Assembly (NCBI GenBank): GCA_001804025.1
Contig: MHFC01000006.1
Coordinates: 3,746-9,891, forward strand
Direction: 5' to 3'
From: Omnitrophica bacterium GWA2_52_8
GTDB taxonomy: Bacteria; Omnitrophota; Omnitrophia; Omnitrophales; Aquincolibacteriaceae
Length of the DNA: 6,146 nt
A model generated the notes under the pieces. The model did no database searches and had not been told where the DNA came from. It saw only the letters and a program-made list of their open reading frames with translations. Position 1 is the stretch's first letter. Each line of letters begins with the position of its first letter. Of the stretch, positions 1 to 5,286 are shown piece by piece. Position numbers and translations under genes: made by a program.

Positions 1-268
1 CATTGTCCCACGGCTGCCGGCCGCAAAACAGTTTCAAAAACTTTCCGGTTCCGACCCCCAAATCCAGGATGGCACGTTCATGCCCTTCCAGTAAAATTTT
101 ACAGGATTGTTTGCGCCAGCGCTCATCAAGCCTGAGACTCAAAAGCTCGTTCAGTAAATCATAACGCCCGGCAATGGCCTCAAAAAACTTCCGGATATTA
201 TTGCGGTTTTCATGCGGGATCGTACCGGCTTCGCGGGAATTGAGCAACGGCATAGCGGAGGTTTTCAT
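1..268 (-). CDS. menG: Demethylmenaquinone methyltransferase, UbiE/MenG family (3' end outside window)
   Basis: Partial gene: the frame opens at an ATG at 268-266 and stays open for 89 codons to the left edge. The family transfers a methyl group from S-adenosylmethionine to the demethylated quinone ring, the last step of menaquinone synthesis. Two family hallmarks are visible: an N-terminal block FFEAIAGRYDLLNELLSLRL (residues 28-47), matching the usual F-F-D-x-I-A-x-x-Y-D-x-L-N-x-x-L-S signature, and SAM-binding motif I, ILDLGVGTGKF (about residues 67-77). The ATG shares its A with the mqnC TGA stop (TGATG), which points to coupled translation; no clear Shine-Dalgarno precedes it. A second ATG at codon 6 is a possible alternative start. 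Family assignment is strong. Ubiquinone versus menaquinone is decided by the neighbours, because UbiE and MenG are one family. The catalytic core and C-terminus cannot be seen. Confidence 0.9.
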   Translation of the reverse strand, partial: MKTSAMPLLNSREAGTIPHENRNNIRKFFEAIAGRYDLLNELLSLRLDERWRKQSCKILLEGHERAILDLGVGTGKFLKLFCGRQPWDN

Positions 269-1347
269 CAATTGAACGTCTGCAGGATCTGATAATTCGT
301 ATTGCGCTGCGCGGGCACAAAACCGGCTTCTTTAATCAACCGCACCAAATCTTCCCGGCGTGTGTGGACCTCGATACCCGTCGGCTCAAGGACCTTGTCT
401 TCAAGGAGCGTACCGCCCATGTCGTCACATCCGAAATTCAACGCGACTTGTCCGAGTTTTAGACCTTCGGTCAGCCAGCCGCTTTGAATGTGTTCAAAAT
501 TATCAAGCATCAACCGTGAAATCGCGATCGTTTTCAAATAATCTTCCCCTCCGGCGGACTTAAACGAACTCATGCGCGGCGTCCCTTCAGGGGACAGGCT
601 CCAGGGAATAAATGCCCTGAAGCCGTGCGTTTCATCCTGGAGTTCGCGCAGGCTGATCAGATGCAAAATCCTTTCTTCAAGGGTTTCGACATGACCATAA
701 ACCATGGTCGCCGTCGATTTCAAACCGGCATTGTGCGCCGTTCTCATGACATCCAGCCAGCGTTCCGAAGCAGCTTTTTTAGGGCTGATGATTTTCCGGA
801 CACGTTCTACAAGAATTTCAGCCCCGCCGCCCGGCAAGGAATTGAGCCCGGCCTCTTTAAACAAGCGGAACACCTCGGCCAGCGGCAGGCGGAATTTTTT
901 AGAAATCATATCAAAATCGACCACGGAGAAGGAGTGAATGTCGACCTCGGGAAACCGTTCGCGTATCGCTGCCAGCAGGTTCAGGTAGTAATCCAGCGGC
1001 AGTTCCGGATTGACGCCCCCCTGAATCAGAACCTGCGTGCCGCCGATATCTACCAATTCCTGGATCTTGTCAAAAATCTGCTCGTAGGAAAGCGTGTAAG
1101 CCTCCTTGTCGCCGGGCCGGCGGTAAAACGCGCAAAAATCACAATCTACGATGCACGCATTGGTATAACTGACATTCCGGTCCACGATAAATGTCACACG
1201 CCGGTCCTGCCGCATGTCTGAGACCAGCGTATGGGCCGCCCTTCCGAGCCTCAGCAAATCGCAGGAATACAGAAGAATACCCTCTTCCAGATTCAACCGC
1301 TTGCCATCGAGTCTTTTATCAATAATTCGCTGATAGACATCCGTCAT
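268..1347 (-). CDS. mqnC: Cyclic dehypoxanthinyl futalosine synthase MqnC (radical SAM)
   Basis: 359 residues, normal for the family. MqnC is a cytoplasmic radical-SAM enzyme that cyclises dehypoxanthine futalosine in the futalosine route to menaquinone. The [4Fe-4S]/SAM cluster motif CIVDCDFC supplies C65, C69 and C72. Further family blocks are a glycine-rich stretch around 102-111 (GGTQVLIQGG), SLPGGGAEIL (170-179), the ISPKK block (187-191), STATMVYGHVET (211-222) and RELQDET followed by FIPW (234-249). MqnE, the sister radical-SAM enzyme, is the main alternative. IQGG, the ISPKK block, STATM and the AQRNTNY tail all read as MqnC rather than MqnE. The start is supported by AAGGAG six bases upstream of the ATG. 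The gene lies 34 nt after mqnA, and its stop overlaps the menG start by one base. MqnC is diagnostic of the futalosine pathway, so it sets the reading of the whole cluster. Confidence 0.95.
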   Translation of the reverse strand: MTDVYQRIIDKRLDGKRLNLEEGILLYSCDLLRLGRAAHTLVSDMRQDRRVTFIVDRNVSYTNACIVDCDFCAFYRRPGDKEAYTLSYEQIFDKIQELVDIGGTQVLIQGGVNPELPLDYYLNLLAAIRERFPEVDIHSFSVVDFDMISKKFRLPLAEVFRLFKEAGLNSLPGGGAEILVERVRKIISPKKAASERWLDVMRTAHNAGLKSTATMVYGHVETLEERILHLISLRELQDETHGFRAFIPWSLSPEGTPRMSSFKSAGGEDYLKTIAISRLMLDNFEHIQSGWLTEGLKLGQVALNFGCDDMGGTLLEDKVLEPTGIEVHTRREDLVRLIKEAGFVPAQRNTNYQILQTFN

Positions 1348-1353
1348 TTCAAG

Positions 1354-1359
1354 CTCCTT
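1354..1359 (-). promoter_or_regulatory. Shine-Dalgarno of mqnC
   Basis: AAGGAG lies six bases (CTTGAA) before the mqnC ATG and fixes that start. It is one of the two clear ribosome-binding sites in the operon. Its AGGA core can pair with an upstream TCCT (1371-1374) in a small hairpin, described in the findings. Confidence 0.8.
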
Positions 1360-1381
1360 CCGATTCCGGCAGGATCAAAAT

Positions 1382-2257
1382 TCACAAAGCCGCTTCCGCG
1401 GGCTCCTCTGCACCCAAGAATTCGATACGCTTGGGCTTCGGTGAAACACCGAGGCGTTTGGCCAGCCGGAAAAAAAGCTCCAGCCCTTCACACATCGAAT
1501 CATCAAGCTCGTACACAAGATTGAAAAGATAACCGAAGACCTTCGAAAACCGGACATTGAGAAAATCCATCTGCAGCCCGTTCAGGATCAAACTTTCAAT
1601 GTCCTCCAGGTTTTTTCCCAGATGTTCTTTCATCGCTGAGGCAAACCGCAGCACCGCGTCATGATTTTTCAGGGCAAACTCACGCCGGACGGCCCATACC
1701 GCAAAACAAAACGGTTTTCGCGTCCAATTCCACCACAATTCGCTGAGGTCATATTTATAGACGAATTTTTTCGACTGAAAATAAAGGGCCTGATCTCCGA
1801 TAAGAAGGAATGCCGGGTATTGATTGATGAGTTCATCCGGTTCATGGGAGGTCGACACGAATTTGTTCTCATATTTATATTTAAACTTGAGAAGGATCCG
1901 CAACAGCGTCGCGGAACTCAGACTCTGCCGCGACAAAGCGATGGTTTCTCCGTTCAAATCCTCAATTTTTTTATGGGAGAACAGCGTCACGCTTCCCGAA
2001 AAATCGCGCGAACCGATGGCCAATGACGGGAGAAGTACGTAGTCATTTTGATGATTTAAATACTCAAGCGAGGAAATGGGCCCCAAATCAATCTTCCCCT
2101 GCCGCAGCGCAAGATTGAGCTTGGAGGGATAGGTTTCTAAATATTCCGCATCAAAATCATCGGACGCGGAAAAATTATGGAAATAGGGAAGGCAGTTCAG
2201 ATAACTGATTTTCCCGATCCGTATTTTTATTTTTTGGGCGGTTTTAAGTTTCGTCAC
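1382..2257 (-). CDS. mqnA: Chorismate dehydratase MqnA
   Basis: 291 residues. MqnA commits chorismate to menaquinone by dehydrating it to 3-enolpyruvyl-benzoate (3-[(1-carboxyvinyl)oxy]benzoate). The fold is that of a two-lobed periplasmic-binding-protein type, but the enzyme is cytoplasmic and no signal peptide is seen. Family blocks: RIGKISYLNCLP (13-24), KIDLGPISSLEY (55-66), the GSV-TLFS strand (88-94), a serine-rich SRQSLSSATLLRILL stretch (109-123), LLIGDQAL (151-158) and the DLSELWWNWTRKPFCFAVWA block (170-189). The start is a GTG (2257-2255) placed directly after the ubiX TAA. No other usual start codon lies between it and the conserved RIGKISYLN block, and the conserved block begins only 13 residues in, so the GTG is the natural choice. 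No strong Shine-Dalgarno precedes it, suggesting translation coupled to ubiX. The first half of the gene is visibly more AT-rich and lysine/phenylalanine-rich than its neighbours. Confidence 0.93.
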   Translation of the reverse strand: MTKLKTAQKIKIRIGKISYLNCLPYFHNFSASDDFDAEYLETYPSKLNLALRQGKIDLGPISSLEYLNHQNDYVLLPSLAIGSRDFSGSVTLFSHKKIEDLNGETIALSRQSLSSATLLRILLKFKYKYENKFVSTSHEPDELINQYPAFLLIGDQALYFQSKKFVYKYDLSELWWNWTRKPFCFAVWAVRREFALKNHDAVLRFASAMKEHLGKNLEDIESLILNGLQMDFLNVRFSKVFGYLFNLVYELDDSMCEGLELFFRLAKRLGVSPKPKRIEFLGAEEPAEAAL

Positions 2258-2893
2258 TTAGATTTTACCGGGATGCGCGGAACCGGCAGGGCTTGTTTTT
2301 CCGGTCCAGCGCGGGTATAAAAAATGTTCGATTCCCATCTGGTCCAGGACCTTCCCGACCAGGAAATCAACGAGTTCATCCACCGACTTTGCCCCGGCAT
2401 AAAAACCGGGCATGGCCGGCACCATTGAAACGCCCAAGCGCGACAGCTTCAGCATATTTTCAAGATGAATGGCATTCAGGGGGGTTTCTCTGGGAACCAG
2501 AACAAGCCGCCGGCCTTCTTTGAGCATGCAATCGGCCGTTCTGTGAATTAAATTCTGCACGGTGCCGCCGGCAATAGCGCCAAGTGTTCCCATACTGCAC
2601 GGGGCAATGATCATGCCGGAGGAGGGAAACGAACCGCTGGCAAGAGGGGCCGCCAAGTCGTTGGGAGCAAAGGCTTGAAGCTTTCCTTTGATCAGAGGGC
2701 CAAAAACAGCCTCCAACTCCCCCGCCTGCGTATAACTTTTGAGACCGACGCCCAGTTCTTCCTGAATCACAAGCCGGGCGGCCTGCGAAATCACGAGCGC
2801 CACGGCATGGCCGGATTTTACAAGCTCCTGCACAATCCGGACTCCATAAATAACGCCGCTGGCCCCGGTCAACGCCACAATATAAGGAGGCAT
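2258..2893 (-). CDS. ubiX: Flavin prenyltransferase UbiX (MqnM-type)
   Basis: 211 residues. UbiX attaches a dimethylallyl unit to FMN, making the prenylated FMN cofactor that UbiD-type decarboxylases need; the upstream ubiD gene is the obvious client. Visible motifs: flavin-binding TGASGVIYG (9-17), the ASGSF loop (85-89), APCSMGTLGAIAGG (97-110), LKEGRRLVLVPRETPLN (124-140) with the conserved Arg-Glu pair, HLENML (143-148), and MPGFY (161-165) carrying the conserved tyrosine. The last 20 or so residues, after FLYPRW, are rich in Gly, Pro and Ser and look like an unconserved tail. The start is set by the TAATG overlap with the ubiA stop and by AGGAG nine bases upstream. The FMN-binding decarboxylases of coenzyme A or lantibiotic synthesis (Dfp/EpiD type) share the fold, but the RETPL block identifies UbiX. 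Confidence 0.95.
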   Translation of the reverse strand: MPPYIVALTGASGVIYGVRIVQELVKSGHAVALVISQAARLVIQEELGVGLKSYTQAGELEAVFGPLIKGKLQAFAPNDLAAPLASGSFPSSGMIIAPCSMGTLGAIAGGTVQNLIHRTADCMLKEGRRLVLVPRETPLNAIHLENMLKLSRLGVSMVPAMPGFYAGAKSVDELVDFLVGKVLDQMGIEHFLYPRWTGKTSPAGSAHPGKI

Positions 2894-3774
2894 TAAAAGG
2901 TTCTCCTGACGGACAAATCCAAAAGTGTCATGACAAACACGGAAAAACTAATCAAAGCATTCATCGAAAAAAAGGCTTCCTGGATCATTTTTATGCCGCA
3001 GGTCCGGATCAGCCAATGCTCACGCAGTAAAAATAAAGCCCCCGCAGCCATCCCCCCCCAGTAGATCCAGCCCAGACCTGCCAGTGTTCCGGCAGCCGAC
3101 CAAAAAAGAAGGGTCACAAGATGAAGCCAAGCGGTCATTTTCAAGCTTGCGGGCACGCCGAAGCGGGAAGGAAATGAATACAAACCTTCTTGCCGGTCAA
3201 ATTCCACGTCTTGAAGCGAATAAATAATATCAAAACCGGCAACCCAACAGGTAATTCCAAGCGTCAAAAAACCGGGTATCCAGGAAAACCCTCCCCGGCT
3301 CGCGATCCACGCCCCGTAGGGCGCAATGCCAAGTATGATACCCAAAATAAAGTGCGAACACCATGTAAATCTTTTCATCAAGGGATAAAGCAGCGCCAAA
3401 AAAACCGGGACGGGCGAAAGATAAAAACAAAGAGGGCTGAGCCAATAGGCGCTCACTTCAAAAAGAAAAAACATCACCACCGTCAGCAGCCAGACAAAAG
3501 ATAATTTAAGTTTTTTTGAAGGCAGCGCCCGCGACGAAGTCCTCGGATTTTTAGCGTCGATGCCGGCATCCAGGATGCGGTTAAGTCCCATCGCCATCGT
3601 TCTAAAGGCTACCATGGCGAGGGTGATTTTGAAGATCAGCGGGACCGGCGGCAGGCCGCGCTCGGCAAGAAAAAGCCCGAGATAAGCGAACGGAAGCGCG
3701 AAGACCGAATGCTCCCATTTGATCATTTCCAGAAAAACGAGCGTTTTATTCCAAATACTTCGGATCCAATCCAT
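2893..3774 (-). CDS. mqnP: UbiA-family polyprenyltransferase of menaquinone synthesis (MqnP-type)
   Basis: 293 residues, an integral membrane protein with about eight or nine hydrophobic segments. It is expected to attach the polyprenyl chain to 1,4-dihydroxy-6-naphthoate, or its 2-carboxylated relative, at the inner membrane. Both Mg-diphosphate motifs of the UbiA family are present: NRILDAGIDAKNPRTSSRALP (N65, D69, D73, N76, R78) and the second aspartate motif FDIIYSLQDVEFDRQEGLYS (D182, D189, D193). The opening LEMIKWEHSVFALPFAYLG (15-33) and the late block EAFFSMNALIS (266-276) are typical of this branch. The first ATG lies 29 nt inside ubiD, with only a weak GGA upstream. The Met at codon 17 would cut into the conserved N-terminus region, so the longer form is preferred. 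4-hydroxybenzoate prenyltransferase of ubiquinone synthesis is the alternative; mqnA and mqnC next door argue for menaquinone. Confidence 0.92.
   Translation of the reverse strand: MDWIRSIWNKTLVFLEMIKWEHSVFALPFAYLGLFLAERGLPPVPLIFKITLAMVAFRTMAMGLNRILDAGIDAKNPRTSSRALPSKKLKLSFVWLLTVVMFFLFEVSAYWLSPLCFYLSPVPVFLALLYPLMKRFTWCSHFILGIILGIAPYGAWIASRGGFSWIPGFLTLGITCWVAGFDIIYSLQDVEFDRQEGLYSFPSRFGVPASLKMTAWLHLVTLLFWSAAGTLAGLGWIYWGGMAAGALFLLREHWLIRTCGIKMIQEAFFSMNALISFSVFVMTLLDLSVRRTF
2903..2907 (-). promoter_or_regulatory. Shine-Dalgarno of ubiX
   Basis: AGGAG lies nine bases before the ubiX ATG, inside the last codons of ubiA. It supports the start at 2893 and suggests ubiX has its own ribosome loading in addition to coupling through the TAATG junction. 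Confidence 0.7.
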
Positions 3775-5218
3775 ATTCGATCCAGCGCCGAGTCACGGTT
3801 TGTTTGACTTCCTGCGTCATTTTCATGTCCTCGGGCCACGGCCGCATCATGCCTTCTTCGGCCGATTTCCGCGTTGCGTCAATTCCCATTTTTGATCCCA
3901 AAAAATCCCGGCTGGCGGAATGGTCCAGTTCATCCACCGGCCCTTCGACAAAAACAATGTCGCGCTTAGGGTCGACATTATTGAAGGCCCGCCAGGCGAC
4001 CTCATGGGCATCCTGAATATTCGCGTCTTCATCCAAAACGACAATGCATTTGGAGAACATCATCTGCCCCAGCCCCCAAATCGCGTGCATGACCTTTTTC
4101 GCCTGGTCCGGATAACTTTTCCGGATGGACACCACCATAAGGTTATGGAAACACCCTTCCCAAGGCAGATTCATGTCCACAATTTCAGGCAGCTGTTTCT
4201 TGATTAAAGGAAGAAAAATTCTTTCGATGGCTTTCCCCATATGGCAATCTTCCATCGGCGGCCGGCCGACAACCGTGGTGACATAAACCGGATTTTTCCG
4301 GTGCGTCATACACGTCACGTGAAAAACAGGGAATTCTTTCGCGCGGGAATAAAAACCCGTGTGGTCTCCGAAGGGCCCTTCCGTTCTCATTTCGCCTTCT
4401 TCAACATATCCTTCCAAAACAATTTCGGCTTCCGCGGGAACTTCCAGATCCACGGTCTTGCAGCGCACCAGCTCCACGGATTCGCGGCGGATAAACCCCG
4501 CCAGCATCAGCTCATCCATACCGGGAGGCATCGGGCAGGCCGCCGAAAACATCGTCACCGGATCCGTGCCGATCGCGACCGCAACTTCCATTCTGCGCCG
4601 GCTTCCTTTTGCCAGCCGCCGGAAATGCTCCGCGCCGTCCTTGTGAATTTGCCAGTGCATTCCCGTCGTTTGATTATCGTAAACATGCATGCGGTAGAGA
4701 CCCACGTTGCGTTTTTGACTTTCCGGGTGGCGCGTAATCACCAGGGGAAACGTAATAAACCGGCCCCCGTCATCGGGCCAGCATTGCAGCACCGGCAGTT
4801 TGTCGAGCATCGGGCCTTCGCCGGCACGGATCACCACTTGCTGACAAGGCGCCGACTTTATGATTTTTGGGGCCAGCGTTTGCAGTTCTCCGAGTTTCGG
4901 AATGGTTTTGATCTTCTCGATGATCCCGGCAGGCACTTTCATTTCCGTAAAACTTTCGATGCGGGCGGCGATTTCTTCGATATCCGAAACACCCAAGGCA
5001 GAACTCATCCTGGAAAGTGAACCAAAGAGATTGATGACAACCGGCATGTCCGAACCTTTCACGCGGTTAAATTTCAGCGCCGGTCCGTTTTTTTTTACGA
5101 TGCGGTCATAGATATCCGTGATCTCGAGGACCGGATCAACTTCGGCGCTAATTTCGGCCAACTCGCCTTTTTTTTGCAGTTCACGAATGAAGGACTGGAG
5201 ATTTTTATGATGCGTCAT
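3746..5218 (-). CDS. ubiD: UbiD-family prenyl-FMN decarboxylase, menaquinone type (MqnL-like)
   Basis: 490 residues, full family length. It is expected to remove the ring carboxylate of the prenylated dihydroxynaphthoate intermediate using prenyl-FMN from UbiX. Visible landmarks: an N-terminal domain that starts like the family (LQSFIRELQKKGEL, LEITDI); the cofactor region NVGLYRMHVYDN (171-182) with N171 and R176; H192 and E236 in positions expected for metal/phosphate binding; the catalytic E-x4-D motif EGPFGDHTG (E280, D285); EIVDMNLPWEG (345-355); and the C-terminal LGSKMGIDATRK block (440-451). Together R176, E280 and D285 give the R-E-E/D set of active UbiD enzymes, so nothing suggests loss of function. 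The ATG follows an in-frame TAA by 21 nt, so no N-terminal extension is possible. There is no Shine-Dalgarno; a promoter -10 box ends six bases before the ATG. First gene of the quinone operon. Naphthoate specificity is inferred from context. Confidence 0.94.
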   Translation of the reverse strand: MTHHKNLQSFIRELQKKGELAEISAEVDPVLEITDIYDRIVKKNGPALKFNRVKGSDMPVVINLFGSLSRMSSALGVSDIEEIAARIESFTEMKVPAGIIEKIKTIPKLGELQTLAPKIIKSAPCQQVVIRAGEGPMLDKLPVLQCWPDDGGRFITFPLVITRHPESQKRNVGLYRMHVYDNQTTGMHWQIHKDGAEHFRRLAKGSRRRMEVAVAIGTDPVTMFSAACPMPPGMDELMLAGFIRRESVELVRCKTVDLEVPAEAEIVLEGYVEEGEMRTEGPFGDHTGFYSRAKEFPVFHVTCMTHRKNPVYVTTVVGRPPMEDCHMGKAIERIFLPLIKKQLPEIVDMNLPWEGCFHNLMVVSIRKSYPDQAKKVMHAIWGLGQMMFSKCIVVLDEDANIQDAHEVAWRAFNNVDPKRDIVFVEGPVDELDHSASRDFLGSKMGIDATRKSAEEGMMRPWPEDMKMTQEVKQTVTRRWIEYGLDPKYLE

Positions 5219-5224
5219 TGGAAA

Positions 5225-5253
5225 ATTATAGGGACTTTATCTCAGAGATTCAA
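5225..5253 (-). promoter_or_regulatory. Sigma70-like promoter of the menaquinone operon, probably giving a leaderless ubiD mRNA
   Basis: On the minus strand, TTGAAT (5253-5248, four of six consensus bases) is followed after exactly 17 bases by a perfect TATAAT (5230-5225). Six bases (TTTCCA) then separate the -10 box from the ubiD ATG, so the usual start point, seven bases past the -10, is the A of the ATG. It is the only promoter-like pair I found in the spacer between rluD and ubiD, exactly where an operon promoter is expected. Use of the promoter and its start site are predictions. Confidence 0.65.
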
Positions 5254-5258
5254 GATAA
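5237..5258 (-). promoter_or_regulatory. Candidate operator: inverted repeat over the -35 box
   Basis: TTATCT (5258-5253) and AGATAA (5242-5237) are perfect inverted arms ten bases apart, covering the -35 box and half of the promoter spacer. A second, overlapping 11-bp dyad, ATCTC-T-GAGAT (5249-5239), shares one arm. Position fits a repressor site, but six-base arms can arise by chance and the regulator is unknown. Confidence 0.3.
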
Positions 5259-5286
5259 CGTTTGGCTCCTGTCGTTTCGCGCCGGC

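Noticed and set aside
625..1221. 198-codon open frame on the plus strand
   Set aside because: It is antisense to mqnC across its most conserved motifs and has no recognisable domain, so it is a shadow frame.
268..1347. Radical-SAM protein as MqnE (aminofutalosine synthase)
   Set aside because: The IQGG, ISPKK, STATM and FIPW blocks and the AQRNTNY tail match MqnC better than MqnE.
4241..5020. 259-codon open frame on the plus strand
   Set aside because: It lies wholly antisense to ubiD, whose family motifs are clear. Its translation is rich in His and Arg, as expected for a shadow frame, and shows no domain.
2258..5218. UbiD, UbiA and UbiX as ubiquinone-synthesis enzymes
   Set aside because: Motifs fit both pathways, but the genes are fused into one operon with mqnA and mqnC, which are specific to futalosine menaquinone synthesis.
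5219..5286. Rho-independent terminator after rluD
   Set aside because: The spacer has only weak AT-rich dyads and no GC-rich stem followed by a T-run on the transcribed strand.
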